DNA of 64,000 nt from Afipia sp. (GTDB taxonomy: Bacteria; Pseudomonadota; Alphaproteobacteria; Rhizobiales; Xanthobacteraceae). Of this stretch, positions 36,427 to 46,258 are shown piece after piece (position 1 is the first letter of the stretch; the number at the start of each line of letters is the position of its first letter). A program made the translations under genes and the position numbers. Under the pieces are notes generated by a model, which saw nothing but the letters and a program-made list of their open reading frames with translations, was not told the origin of the DNA and searched no databases. Where the stretch lies: positions 1,426,001 through 1,490,000 of the forward strand of contig JANQAK010000003.1 in the NCBI GenBank assembly GCA_024707075.1, read 5' to 3'.

Positions 36427-37134
36427 TTAATACGCACCAGCGTTATCGACGTGGAAATTGTAGAGCTGGCGCGCCGACCCGTATCGCTTGAACTCGGCCA
36501 CATCGACTTCGCCGGCCATACCGGCGGCTTTCAGCTTCTCCGCAAGGTAAGCCTTGTTCTTATCCGCCATCGTTTTTTCGATGCAGTCGGCACCGAGGCT
36601 GGCAACACTGCCGCGAATGAAGAGCCGCGCCTCGTAGATCGAATCCCCGAGCGCCTCGCCGGCATTGCCGAGCACGACCAGCGAGCCGGACTGCCCCATG
36701 AATGCGCTCATGTGCCCGATGTTGCCCTTGACCAGGATATCGACACCCTTCATCGAGATGCCGCAACGGGCCGACGCGTTGCCGTTCACGATGAGGGTTC
36801 CACCGTGCGCCGTGGCGCCAGCCGCCTGACTCGCATCGCCCTTGACGTGCACAACGCCGGACATCATGTTTTCAGCGATGCCAACTCCAGCATTGCCATG
36901 CACGATGACCGTCGCAAGCTGGTTCATGCCGGCGCAGTAGTAGCCGACATGCCCTTCCACATTGACGGTGATCGGCGCCTTGATCCCCGCGGCGATCGCG
37001 TGTGCGCCGTCTGGATTCCGGACGCGCCAGTACTTCGCACCTGGGTTCCGGTTTAAATCATGCAGCGTCTGATTGAGTTCGCGGAGTGTGTTCTTGCGAA
37101 GATCGAAAGAGACCTCGTTTTCAACCATGTTCAT
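36427..37134 (-). CDS. mgsB: N-methylglutamate synthase subunit B (GXGXG beta-helix domain)
   Basis: A 235-residue protein equivalent to the C-terminal GXGXG domain of glutamate synthase (GltB3). It is a right-handed beta-helix, seen as repeated G-x-x-x-x-x-G-N-A patterns such as VIVHGNAGVGIAENM, GTLIVNGNASARCGISMKG and GSLVVLGNAGEALGDS. In NMG synthase it is a separate structural subunit. Its start overlaps the mgsA stop by four bases. Confidence 0.88.
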   Translation of the reverse strand: MNMVENEVSFDLRKNTLRELNQTLHDLNRNPGAKYWRVRNPDGAHAIAAGIKAPITVNVEGHVGYYCAGMNQLATVIVHGNAGVGIAENMMSGVVHVKGDASQAAGATAHGGTLIVNGNASARCGISMKGVDILVKGNIGHMSAFMGQSGSLVVLGNAGEALGDSIYEARLFIRGSVASLGADCIEKTMADKNKAYLAEKLKAAGMAGEVDVAEFKRYGSARQLYNFHVDNAGAY

Positions 37135-38030
37135 GCCGCGGATTCCCAGAAATACGGCGTTGAAGGCTCAGGCTCCCACACCTTTGCGCTTGCAACGCCG
37201 GGCAGATTGACCAGTGCGCGATATTCAGAGCCGAACGCAACATAGCGATCGGTCTCGGCCATAACGGCGGGCTTGCAGGCAATCGGATCGCGCAGCACCC
37301 CGAAGCCGGACTCCGTGCCGACGACGAACGTGTAAAAGCCGTCGAGATCATCGAGGCTTTCCTTCAGCGCTTCGCCCAGCGAAGCGCCCTTCTGCATCCG
37401 CCATGACAGATAGCCTGCCGCGACTTCCGAATCGTTGTCGGTCGTGAAAGTCAGCCCTTCGTGTTTCAGCATGCGGCGCACGCCGGCGTGGTTCGAGAGC
37501 GAGCCGTTATGGACGAGGCACTGGTCGCGCCCCGTCGAGAACGGATGCGCGCCATCGGTCGTGACAGCGGACTCGGTCGCCATTCTCGTGTGGCCGATAC
37601 CGTGTGTTCCGGTCATATGAGCAAGATCGAAGCGGGATGCCACATCCGCTGGCAACCCGACCTCCTTGAAAATCTCCATGCGCGTTCCGCTGCCGACGAC
37701 GGTGATATGCGGATAGCGCGCAGCAATCGCGCTGCGGACAGCAGCTTCCTTGCCGGCGGGAATCGTCAGCAAGGTATGCGTCGCCCGCTTCATCACGCTC
37801 GGACGGCCACCCGATACGTCAGCCAGTTCAGTTTCAAGACGCGAGACATCGAAATCCAGCGCGGTTCGCAACGACAGCTTAACCTGATCCGGATTGCCCT
37901 GGCCGTAGATCGCAAAGCCGGCGCTGTCAGGACCGCGATCGGTCATCACGCACAGCATCGACGCAAGCATCGATCCAAGCTCTGGCTCGAGCGACTTGTC
38001 CTTCAAATACAATCCGACGATTCCGCACAT
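37131..38030 (-). CDS. mgsA: N-methylglutamate synthase subunit A (class II glutamine amidotransferase)
   Basis: A 299-residue Ntn-type amidotransferase. The catalytic Cys2 becomes N-terminal after Met removal (MCGIVGLY), and MTDRGPDSAGFA, GHTRMATESAVT and LVHNGSLSNH form the class II active site. It corresponds to GltB1 and splits the gamma-amide; in the NMG pathway the substrate is gamma-glutamylmethylamide and methylamine is passed to MgsC. It is the first gene of the mgsABC-gmaS operon, with a candidate operator at 38121-38138. Confidence 0.88.
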   Translation of the reverse strand: MCGIVGLYLKDKSLEPELGSMLASMLCVMTDRGPDSAGFAIYGQGNPDQVKLSLRTALDFDVSRLETELADVSGGRPSVMKRATHTLLTIPAGKEAAVRSAIAARYPHITVVGSGTRMEIFKEVGLPADVASRFDLAHMTGTHGIGHTRMATESAVTTDGAHPFSTGRDQCLVHNGSLSNHAGVRRMLKHEGLTFTTDNDSEVAAGYLSWRMQKGASLGEALKESLDDLDGFYTFVVGTESGFGVLRDPIACKPAVMAETDRYVAFGSEYRALVNLPGVASAKVWEPEPSTPYFWESAA

Positions 38031-38120
38031 TCAAACTCTCCAGCGGCACGACCGCTATGAGCGATCATCATGGTTCGTCGATAAACGCGAATGACCGCGC
38101 CGTCAATCAATAAGAATATA

Positions 38121-38138
38121 ATTTTCCTGCCAAGAAAT
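38121..38138. promoter_or_regulatory. Candidate operator upstream of mgsA
   Basis: ATTTTCCTGCCAAGAAAT matches 16 of 18 bases of the site at the start of the amide-importer operon (32718-32735). It lies 91-108 bases before the mgsA start codon in an AT-rich promoter-like stretch. The XRE-cupin protein is the most obvious candidate to bind both. Confidence 0.4.
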
Positions 38139-38244
38139 TAAGCGTGTTGCCCTTAATCCAGCCAGCCGCCGCCGCTTGCCGACGCGCCCTCCGTAATGCC
38201 CAATTGAGAATTTTAGCGGCGCGAGCAGCAAGACGACGATGCGA

Positions 38245-39228
38245 TTACCTGCGCACGCGGTCCCGCTTCGGAGCGCGATTGAACATCTTCGAATAGACGC
38301 GCGAAAAATGACTGATTGACACGAAGCCCGTCGCCATCGCCACTTCCGCAATCGGCAATGATGTCTGCCGAAGCAAATTCTGGGCGCGACTCAGCCGTAT
38401 CTTAAGATAGTAACGTGAGGGCTTGTCGTGGAGATTGTCGGTGAACAGCCGCTCCAACTGACGCGGTGTGATGCCCGCACTTTCCGCCATCTCACCGAGC
38501 GTCAACGGATCTTCGATCCGTGCCTCCATCAACGTCAACACGCGGATCAAACGCTCATTGCTGACGCCATGCCGTTCACGCAGCGGCATGCGCTGCGGAC
38601 CGCTTCCGGCGCGCGGCTGTGTCCGCAGATACCATTCGCTGACAGCACCCGAGAGCTCAACGCCATGATCGCGCTCGATTAGCTCGATCATCATATCGAG
38701 CGAGGAAATTCCGCCGGCGCACGTAATGCAGTCGCGATCGATTTCGTAGAGGGTACGGCGTACGTCGAGTTCCGGAAAGTCTTCGACAAAGGCAGGGATG
38801 TGCTCCCAATGAAGCGTGCAGCGATGCCCATCAAGCAAGCCGGCGCGCGCAAGCACAAAGGGACCGCCGGACATTCCAGCCATTGATATGCCGGAGCGGG
38901 CGAGCGACCGCAACCACTGCAAGGTTTGCCGGTGCCTGAATTTGGCCGGATTGCCACCGGCACAAACAAACAGCGTATCGAGTCCGAGATCGTCGCCGAT
39001 CTTGCCGTCGGGCAGGATGCCGACGCCGGTCGACGCCAAAACCGTGTCGCCATCGACCGAGATATGCTGCCATCGGTACAGCGGCTTTCCCGACAGCAAG
39101 TTTGCCGCGCGCAGCGGTTCAACCGCCGACGCATAAGACATGAGCGGAAAATTAGGGAGCAACAGAAAGCCGAACTGCCTTGTCCCCTCCCTGTCACGCT
39201 GAGGCGGGCGCGCTACCGTGTTGATCAC
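38245..39228 (-). CDS. GlxA-type AraC regulator (DJ-1/PfpI-like sensor plus AraC helix-turn-helix)
   Basis: A 327-residue regulator. Residues about 20-190 form a glutamine-amidotransferase-1-like sensor domain (FGFLLLPNFPLMSYASAVEPL, LFVCAGGNPAKF, CAGGISSLDMMIELI). Residues about 220-320 are an AraC DNA-binding domain with two helix-turn-helix units (LTLGEMAESAGITPRQLERLF and IAEVAMATGFVSISHFSRVY). This is the architecture of GbdR, ArgR of Pseudomonas and GlxA, which sense betaines, arginine or related amines. It is divergent from mgdABCD, and a direct repeat in the shared promoter has the form expected of its operator. It probably activates NMG or methylated-amine genes. Confidence 0.87.
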   Translation of the reverse strand: MINTVARPPQRDREGTRQFGFLLLPNFPLMSYASAVEPLRAANLLSGKPLYRWQHISVDGDTVLASTGVGILPDGKIGDDLGLDTLFVCAGGNPAKFRHRQTLQWLRSLARSGISMAGMSGGPFVLARAGLLDGHRCTLHWEHIPAFVEDFPELDVRRTLYEIDRDCITCAGGISSLDMMIELIERDHGVELSGAVSEWYLRTQPRAGSGPQRMPLRERHGVSNERLIRVLTLMEARIEDPLTLGEMAESAGITPRQLERLFTDNLHDKPSRYYLKIRLSRAQNLLRQTSLPIAEVAMATGFVSISHFSRVYSKMFNRAPKRDRVRR

Positions 39229-39264
39229 TGGTCGCCTCCATCGAAGATGGGACGATTTAGGTGA

Positions 39265-39300
39265 TGTCGGAAATAGGCAAAATCATGTCGCATTCAGGCA
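39265..39300. promoter_or_regulatory. Tandem TGTCG-N5-AGGCA direct repeat, candidate AraC/GlxA operator
   Basis: Two copies of TGTCG-N5-AGGCA start at 39265 and 39286, exactly 21 bp apart, so two helical turns on the same DNA face. TGTCGC half-sites in direct repeat are reported for the Pseudomonas ArgR protein of the same AraC subgroup. The repeat ends 57 bp before the mgdA start, just ahead of a plausible promoter, as for class II activation. Confidence 0.6.
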
Positions 39301-39357
39301 CGATAGTCCCGATCGGATGAAACATCTATAGGGACCGAATTACGACGAGCGCTCGCG

Positions 39358-40608
39358 ATGCGTTATTCCGTCCTCTCACTTGCCGCCCAGGTCTTTCGCG
39401 GTCCATCCGCCCTCACGCCCGCGTGGCGCAATGCGACGCCGAAGCCCGCTTACGACGTGATTATCGTAGGCGGCGGCGGTCATGGCCTCGCCACCGCGTA
39501 CTATCTCGCGAAGGAACACGGTATCCGAAACATCGCCGTGCTCGAGAAAGGCTGGATCGGCTCCGGCAACGCAGGCCGCAACACCACCATCATTCGCTCG
39601 AACTATCTCCTGCCGGGCAACGAGCCATTCTACGAATGGTCGATGAAACTATGGGAAGGTCTTGAGCAAGAGCTCAACTACAACACCATGGTGAGCCAGC
39701 GCGGCGTCCTCAATCTCTATCACTCCGACGCGCAGCGCGACGCGTATGCAAGACGCGGCAATGCCATGCGGCTCAGCGGCGCCGACTCCGAACTCCTTGA
39801 CCAGGCGCAGGTTCGCGCCATGTATCCGTTCCTCGATTTCGAGAACGCGCGCTTCCCGATCCAGGGCGGAATTCTACAGCGGCGCGGCGGAACAGCCAGA
39901 CACGACGCTGTGGTCTGGGGCTACGCCCGCGGCGCCGATCGTCTCGGCGTCGACATCGTTCAAAATTGCGAAGTCACCGGCTTTCTTTTCGAGGGCGGCC
40001 GAGTGGTTGGCGTCTCGACGACACGCGGCGAAATCCGAGCCGGCAAGGTCGGACTGGCCGTTGCCGGAAATACATCACGTCTTGCAAGCCTCGCCAATCT
40101 TCGCCTCCCCATCGAGAGTTATCCGCTTCAGGCGTTCGTCACCGAAGGGCTGAAGCCCCTGATCGACGGCGTCATCACGTTCGGCGCGGGACATTTCTAC
40201 GTCAGCCAATCCGACAAAGGCGGCCTGGTTTTCGGCGGAGACATCGACGGCTACAGTTCATATGCTCAACGCGGCAATCTTCCGGTGATCGAGGATGTCT
40301 GCGAAGGCGGCATGGCGCTGATGCCGTTGCTTGGCAGGTTACGCATTCTGCGGCACTGGGGCGGCATCACGGATATGTCGATGGATGGGTCCCCCATCAT
40401 CGATCGAACGCCGCATCCGGGCCTGTATCTCAACGCGGGCTGGAATTACGGTGGGTTCAAGGCGACACCGGCATCCGGCTGGTGCTTCGCGTGGACGCTT
40501 GCAAAGGATGAGCCGCATCAGCTCAACGCGGCATTCCGTCTGGATCGCTTCGCCACCGGCTACGTGATCGATGAAAAGGGGGTCGGCGCACAGCCGAACC
40601 TGCACTGA
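39358..40608 (+). CDS. mgdA: N-methylglutamate dehydrogenase subunit A (sarcosine-oxidase-beta-like)
   Basis: A 416-residue FAD oxidoreductase matching the beta subunit of heterotetrameric sarcosine oxidase. It has the FAD loop IVGGGGHGLATAYYLA at about 35, GSGNAGRNTTIIRSNYLLP (flavin-contact region), GGTARHDAVVWGY and the C-terminal YLNAGWNYGGFKATPASG. In this setting, beside complete mgsABC and gmaS, it is most likely the NMG dehydrogenase subunit rather than sarcosine oxidase. Start ATG at 39358. It heads an operon of at least mgdABCD-purU-folD. Confidence 0.85.
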   Translation: MRYSVLSLAAQVFRGPSALTPAWRNATPKPAYDVIIVGGGGHGLATAYYLAKEHGIRNIAVLEKGWIGSGNAGRNTTIIRSNYLLPGNEPFYEWSMKLWEGLEQELNYNTMVSQRGVLNLYHSDAQRDAYARRGNAMRLSGADSELLDQAQVRAMYPFLDFENARFPIQGGILQRRGGTARHDAVVWGYARGADRLGVDIVQNCEVTGFLFEGGRVVGVSTTRGEIRAGKVGLAVAGNTSRLASLANLRLPIESYPLQAFVTEGLKPLIDGVITFGAGHFYVSQSDKGGLVFGGDIDGYSSYAQRGNLPVIEDVCEGGMALMPLLGRLRILRHWGGITDMSMDGSPIIDRTPHPGLYLNAGWNYGGFKATPASGWCFAWTLAKDEPHQLNAAFRLDRFATGYVIDEKGVGAQPNLH

Positions 40609-40611
40609 ATC

Positions 40612-40878
40612 ATGCGCATCACCTGTCCCTATTGCGGCTTCCGCGACTCTCAGGAGTTCACCTGCCTCGGTGACGCGGCCCTGCGCCGCCCCGATCCAAC
40701 TGCGGCGAACGCGGCCACCGCATTCCACGATTACGTCTATCTGCGGGACAATCCCGCCGGAGAAAAGCGCGAGCTCTGGTATCACGCCAACGGCTGCCGT
40801 CGCTGGCTCGAGGTCACGCGCGACACACTCACCCACGAGATCTACAGCGTGAATTTTCCTCGCAAGGCCGGAGGTTGA
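40612..40878 (+). CDS. mgdB: N-methylglutamate dehydrogenase subunit B (sarcosine-oxidase-delta-like)
   Basis: An 88-residue SoxD-type subunit. The N-terminal zinc-site start MRITCPYCGFRD carries Cys5 and Cys8, and the other zinc ligands are in the YHANGCRRW segment. FHDYVYLRDNPAG and the final Arg-Lys are family-typical. It begins three bases after the mgdA stop. Confidence 0.88.
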   Translation: MRITCPYCGFRDSQEFTCLGDAALRRPDPTAANAATAFHDYVYLRDNPAGEKRELWYHANGCRRWLEVTRDTLTHEIYSVNFPRKAGG

Positions 40879-40880
40879 AC

Positions 40881-43842
40881 ATGAGCCGGCTCAATCAGGG
40901 CGGTCTGATCGACCGGACAAAGCCACTTCGTTTTACCTTCGACGGCAAGCCGTACCAAGGCGCCGAGGGCGATACGCTCGCATCGGCGCTCCTTGCCAAT
41001 GGCGTGTCGCTCGTCGCGCGGTCCTTCAAGTATCATCGCCCCCGCGGCATCTTCAGCGCCGGCTCCGACGAGCCGAACGCGCTTGTCGAACTGCGAAAGG
41101 GCGGCCGCAAAGAGCCGAACACCCGGGCCACCGTGGTGGAACTCTATGACGGCCTCGCCGCCGACAGCCAGAACCGCTGGCCCTCTTTGTCTTTCGACCT
41201 GCTGGCCGCCAACGGCCTTGCCGCGCCGTTCCTTGGCGCAGGCTTCTACTACAAGACATTCATGTGGCCCGCGCAGGCCTGGGAAAAACTTTACGAACCC
41301 GTCATCCGCCGTGCGGCCGGACTTGGCCGGGCCGCCATGGAGCCGGATCCCGACGCGTATGAAAAGCGCAACGCCTTCTGTGACCTGCTCGTGATAGGGG
41401 CCGGTCCAGCCGGATTGATGGCGGCTTTGACGGCAGCGCGCAGCGGCGCGCGCGTCATTCTCGCCGATGAGGATTTCCGCTTCGGCGGACGGCTGCTTGC
41501 GGAAAAATCCGAGATCAACGGTGCTTCAGGACTCTCTTTCCTTGAGGAAACCCTGAGGGAACTTGAGAGCCTGCCGAATGTCGAGCTTCTGCCGCGCACG
41601 ACAGTCTTCGGCGTGTACGACAGCGGGACATATGGTGCGGTCGAGCGCGTGAACGATCATCTGCCGACACCGTCCGTATTCAAACCCCGCCAGCGTCTAA
41701 TCAAGATATTCGCAAAACAGGCTCTCCTCGCCGCAGGCGCCATCGACAGACCCATCGTATTCGGCGGCAATGATCGCCCCGGCGTCATGAGCGCGCGTGC
41801 CCATCAGACATTCGCAAACCGCTTTGCTGTCGCACCCGCTTCTCGCGCGGCCTACTTCGTCAACAACGATGGCGCATGGCGGGCGGCCTTCGATGCCGCA
41901 GAAGCCGGCGCAAAGGTTGATGTCATTATCGATATCCGCCCCGGCATTGCGCCTGACATTCTGGCGCGGGCTAAACATCTCGGCATTCGCACCATCCTCG
42001 ACGGCCGTGTCGTCGCCACGTCAGGGAAAACCCTGCGTTCGATCGACGTCGTTGCGAACGGCAAGCAGGAACGGCTTTCAGTCACAGGCCTCGCGATCTC
42101 CAGCGGACTGTCGCCCAACATCCAGCTCACCTGCCATCACGGCGGAAAGCCCAAATGGAACGAGGCCATCGCCGCCTTCGTTCCAGGCAAATGTCCTCCG
42201 GGACTGCGCGTTGCGGGCTCCGCCGCCGGCATTTTTCGGCCTCGCCGCCTGTCTTGCGGACGGCGCGAGCAAGGGCGCGGAGATTGCACGCGATCTAGGA
42301 CTTGCGGCGGCAGCGATCCCCGCTCCGCATGCGGGCGATGCGGCTGCGGACATCCAGCCATTCTGGCATGTCACGCAGTCGCGCGGCCCGGCATTTGTCG
42401 ACCTTCAGAACGACGTCACCGCGAAGGACATCGCCATTGCCCACGGCGAAGGCTTCCGTTCCGTCGAACATCTGAAACGCTATACGACGCTCGGCATGGC
42501 GACCGACCAGGGCAAGACATCCAATGTCACGGGTCTCGCCATCATGGCGTCGCTGACGGGGCAAAGCATCGAAGCCGCCGGCACGACGATCTTCAGGCCG
42601 CCTTACACTCCGGTCGCCATCGGCGTGCTGGCAGGTCATCACAGAGGGCGGGACTTCCGGCCCATTCGGCCGACGCCAACCCATCAATGGGCGGAATCCC
42701 AGGGAGCGAAGTTCGTCGAGACCGGGCTCTGGCTGCGCGCCCAGTACTTTCCCCGCGCAGGCGAAAGCGACTGGCTCGAGACCGTCACGCGGGAGGTCAC
42801 CAATGTGCGCACCAGCGTCGGACTGATCGACGTCTCCACATTCGGCAAGATCGATCTTCAGGGCAAGGATGCAGGCGCGTTGCTCGACTTCGCCTATATC
42901 AACATGTTCTCCACGCTGCCGATCGGACGCGCCCGCTACGGCGTGATGTTGCGTGAAGACGGCATCGTGATGGACGACGGCACCACGACACGGTTCGGCG
43001 ACAATCACTACGTCATGACGACGACAACGGTGAATGCCGCCAAGGTTTTCCAGCATCTCGAATTCTGCCTCCAGGTTCTGCGGCCCGATTTCGACGTTCA
43101 GCTCACGTCGGTCAGCGAGCAATGGGCGCAGATCGCGATTGCCGGTCCGAACGCGCGCAAGGTTCTCGCGGGAATTGTCGACAGTGCGGATATTTCGAAT
43201 GAAGCGCTGCCTTACATGGGCGCGATTGAGGCCGACGTGTTGGGCGGCACGCCCGCCCGCATTTTCCGTCTCTCCTTCTCCGGCGAACTCGGCTACGAAA
43301 TCGCAGTGCCCGCCCGCCACGGCCAACGTCTTGCGCAAGCGCTGATGGAGGCCGGGCGCAGCTTCGATATCACGCCTTACGGCACGGAGGCGCTGGGCGT
43401 CATGCGCATCGAAAAGGGCCATGTCTCGGGTTCCGAGCTTAATGGCCAGACCAGCGCGCGCGATCTCGGGCTCGGGCGCATGGCATCCAGCAAGAAAGAC
43501 TATATCGGCCGCGTGATGGCGCAGCGTCCCGCGTTTCTCGATCCGGACCGGCCGGTGCTCGCTGGCTTCCGCCCGGTCGATCGAAGCCAGCGCCTGCGCG
43601 CGGGCGCGCACTTCCTCGGCCTCAATAAACCAGCCGATATCAAATTCGACGAAGGCTATATGACATCGGTTGCATACTCTCCGAGCCTTCGGCACTGGAT
43701 CGGTCTCGGCATGCTGAACCGCGGCCCGGAACGCATCGGAGATATTGTGCGTGCCTACGATCCGATTCGCGGAGCCGATATCGAGGTCGAGATTTGCGCG
43801 CCGACGTTCATCGATCCCGAGGGAGTACGCCTTCGTGGCTGA
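40881..43842 (+). pseudogene. mgdC: N-methylglutamate dehydrogenase subunit C (sarcosine-oxidase-alpha-like), frameshifted
   Basis: With one base removed the gene encodes 986 residues with the full alpha-subunit layout: a ferredoxin-like domain (PLRFTFDGKPYQGAEGDTL), the nucleotide-binding loop VIGAGPAGLMAAL near 173, and a C-terminal aminomethyltransferase (GcvT-like) folate domain that accepts the one-carbon unit onto tetrahydrofolate. The first frame is lost just after AGSAAGIF and the second resumes with GLAACLADGASKG. The run of five T at 42232-42236 needs to be four. All domains are well preserved on both sides, so a sequencing error or a very recent mutation is likely. The ATG at 40881 has GGAGG six bases ahead. 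It ends overlapping mgdD. Confidence 0.87.
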
Positions 43843-44443
43843 TGTTCTCAAAAACGTTTCATTCACTGCACTTCCGGGTACGGGCCATTATGGCGCAAGC
43901 GGTGCCGGCGTCCGGATTACACTCATTGACGATCCAGCGATTGCATCGGTCGCCGTGGCACACGGACAGACCTGCGCGCTGAGCGACATCTGCCTCGCGG
44001 CTTTTGGCATCAATCTGGTTGATGGAGCCGTGGTTTCGCGCGGGCAATTCCTGTCCTTCGTGGGCGTCGGCCCGGGAAAGTGGCTAGCTCTCGGTGACAA
44101 TGATACCCCGCTAGCAACTCGGCTACAGCAAACCTTCGGCGCTCTCGCTGCGGTTTGCGATCAGAGCGACGCCTATGTTCTCTTCACCCTCGAAGGCTCA
44201 CGCGCACGCGAGTGCATGATGAAGGGCGCGGCCATCGACCTCGATCCGGGCGTGTTCAAGGTCGATGACGGTGCGACCACCGTAGCGGCCCATATCGGGC
44301 TGACATTCTGGCAGACCAGTGAAGCGCCTTCTTACAAGATCGCCGTCGCACGCAGCTTCGCGCCGAGCTTTGCGCGCCACCTGCTCGCCGCCGCGGCCGA
44401 GTACGGCGTTGACTTTCTGAGCCAGCCCTCGTCCGGCAAATAA
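43835..44443 (+). CDS. mgdD: N-methylglutamate dehydrogenase subunit D (sarcosine-oxidase-gamma-like)
   Basis: A 202-residue SoxG-type subunit starting with GTG at 43835, overlapping the mgdC stop by eight bases; no in-frame ATG fits better. Visible family segments are [16 protein letters not shown]-like sequence near the middle, VGPGKWLAL and DQSDAYVLF, then the conserved [10 protein letters not shown]. It completes the heterotetramer. Confidence 0.82.
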   Translation: MADVLKNVSFTALPGTGHYGASGAGVRITLIDDPAIASVAVAHGQTCALSDICLAAFGINLVDGAVVSRGQFLSFVGVGPGKWLALGDNDTPLATRLQQTFGALAAVCDQSDAYVLFTLEGSRARECMMKGAAIDLDPGVFKVDDGATTVAAHIGLTFWQTSEAPSYKIAVARSFAPSFARHLLAAAAEYGVDFLSQPSSGK

Positions 44444-44477
44444 CCTCTTCCAAAAGTGCCATTTGAAAGAACCTGCA

Positions 44478-45350
44478 ATGACATCCGACCTGTCCGATCA
44501 GTTCATCCTGCGGCTCTCAAGTCCCAACCGTCCGGGAATCGTAGCAGCCGTCTCAACTTACCTGTTCGAGCAAGGGTGCAACATTCTGGAAGCCCAGCAA
44601 TTCGACGATACGGAAAGCAACACATTCTTTTCACGTATCGTCTTCAACGCCGTGTCGGCCGCCGTCCCGCTCGATACATTGAAGGCGGGATTCTCCCCGA
44701 TCGCCTCGCGTCTGTCGCTCTCGTGGCAACTGCGGCCGCGCAGCCAGAGGCAGCGCGTCATGATCCTCGTCTCCCGGTTCGACCATTGCCTTGTGGACCT
44801 GCTCTATCGCTGGCGAACCGGCGAAATCGATATGGACATCACGGGCATCGTTTCGAATTATCCACGCGACACTTATGAGCATCTCGACCTCGACGGCATT
44901 CCCTTTCATTACCTGCCGGTCACGAAAGAGACCAAATGCGAGCAGGAAGAAACATTGTGGGCCCTTGTCCAATCCACCGAAACGGAACTGGTGGTGCTTG
45001 CGCGCTACATGCAAATCCTGTCCGACAAGCTCTCCACCCGGCTGTCCGGCAAATGCATCAATATCCACCACTCGTTCCTGCCGGGCTTCAAGGGCGCAAA
45101 ACCATATCATCAGGCCCATGAGCGCGGCGTGAAACTGATGGGCGCCACGGCGCATTACGTCACGGCCGATCTGGACGAGGGCCCCATCATCGAACAGGAC
45201 GTCGAACGCATCAGCCACGCGGACTCGCCCGCAGACCTCGTCCGCAAGGGACGCGATATCGAACGCCGCGTTCTGGCGCGCGCGCTCGCGTTCCACCTCG
45301 AGGACCGCGTTCTCATCAACAAGAGCCGCACTGTTGTGTTCAGGGATTGA
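44478..45350 (+). CDS. purU: Formyltetrahydrofolate deformylase
   Basis: A 290-residue enzyme with an N-terminal ACT domain ([30 protein letters not shown]) and a C-terminal formyl-transferase fold with [12 protein letters not shown], the [20 protein letters not shown] catalytic segment and [16 protein letters not shown]. It hydrolyses 10-formyl-tetrahydrofolate to formate and tetrahydrofolate. I chose the ATG at 44478; the frame extends to a TTG at 44463. In this operon it would release the methyl-derived carbon as formate and recycle the folate needed by MgdC. Confidence 0.92.
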   Translation: MTSDLSDQFILRLSSPNRPGIVAAVSTYLFEQGCNILEAQQFDDTESNTFFSRIVFNAVSAAVPLDTLKAGFSPIASRLSLSWQLRPRSQRQRVMILVSRFDHCLVDLLYRWRTGEIDMDITGIVSNYPRDTYEHLDLDGIPFHYLPVTKETKCEQEETLWALVQSTETELVVLARYMQILSDKLSTRLSGKCINIHHSFLPGFKGAKPYHQAHERGVKLMGATAHYVTADLDEGPIIEQDVERISHADSPADLVRKGRDIERRVLARALAFHLEDRVLINKSRTVVFRD

Positions 45351-45352
45351 CC

Positions 45353-46228
45353 GTGACCGAGAGCAAGATCATCGACGGCAAGGCGTTTGCCGAAAAGTTC
45401 TGTGGGGAGATTGCTGCCGAGGTGGCGACGCTGAAGCCTCACGGAACGCCCGGCCTCGCGGTGGTGCTCGTGGGCGAAGATCCAGCCAGCGCCGTTTATG
45501 TCCGCAACAAGGGACGCCAGACCGTCGCTGCCGGGATGAATTCATTCGAGCACCGGCTGCCCGCGTCATTGTCCGAAGACGACCTGATCGCGTTGATCGG
45601 CCAGTTGAACCGGGACGACTCCGTTCACGGCATTCTGGTGCAATTGCCGCTGCCGCCGCAGATTTCCGCCGACAGGGTTCTGGCGGTGATCGATCCGGCC
45701 AAGGACGTCGATGGATTCCACGTCGTGAATGCCGGACGTCTTGCCACGGGTCTTCCGGCTCTGGTGCCCTGCACGCCGCAGGGCTGTATGATGCTGCTCA
45801 AAAGCGTCATTCCGGACATGAGCGGCCTGAAGGCAGTCGTGATCGGCCGTTCGAACATTGTCGGAAAGCCGATGGCGCAACTTCTTCTGCAACAAAATTG
45901 CACGGTCGTCATGGCGCATTCGCGCACCAGGAACATCGCGGAAGAATGCCGTCAGGCGGATATTCTCATCGCCGCGGTCGGCCGCCCCCGGATGATCCGC
46001 GGCGACTGGATCAAGCCCGGCGCGGCGGTGATCGATGTCGGGATCAACCGGGTGGATAACGAGAACGGCAAAAGCAAACTTGTGGGCGACGTTGCATTCG
46101 ATGAGGCATTGGGCGTTGCAGGCTACATCACGCCAGTTCCGGGCGGAGTGGGCCCGATGACCATCGCATGTCTCTTGCAGAACACCGCCATCGCATTCAA
46201 GGCGCAGAGGAAGCTGGAGCAAGCGTAG
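45353..46228 (+). CDS. folD: Methylene-tetrahydrofolate dehydrogenase/cyclohydrolase FolD
   Basis: A 291-residue bifunctional enzyme. The catalytic lysine is in [16 protein letters not shown] follows, [11 protein letters not shown] and the nucleotide-binding [15 protein letters not shown] come next, and [12 protein letters not shown] ends the folate site. It oxidises methylene-tetrahydrofolate to formyl-tetrahydrofolate. GTG at 45353 is preferred because AGGGA lies six bases before it; a TTG at 45347 is possible. It sits between MgdC, which makes methylene-folate, and PurU in the pathway. Confidence 0.93.
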   Translation: MTESKIIDGKAFAEKFCGEIAAEVATLKPHGTPGLAVVLVGEDPASAVYVRNKGRQTVAAGMNSFEHRLPASLSEDDLIALIGQLNRDDSVHGILVQLPLPPQISADRVLAVIDPAKDVDGFHVVNAGRLATGLPALVPCTPQGCMMLLKSVIPDMSGLKAVVIGRSNIVGKPMAQLLLQQNCTVVMAHSRTRNIAEECRQADILIAAVGRPRMIRGDWIKPGAAVIDVGINRVDNENGKSKLVGDVAFDEALGVAGYITPVPGGVGPMTIACLLQNTAIAFKAQRKLEQA

Positions 46229-46258
46229 TAGCGCATGCCTCGTCATTCCATTGATACC

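Noticed and set aside
42295-43866. 523-codon open frame on the minus strand
   Set aside because: Antisense to mgdC, which has clear family domains. No independent support.
39358-44443. Plain sarcosine oxidase operon (soxBDAG)
   Set aside because: The four subunits have that architecture, but the neighbouring complete mgsABC and gmaS make NMG dehydrogenase the better call. glyA, common beside sox genes, is absent.
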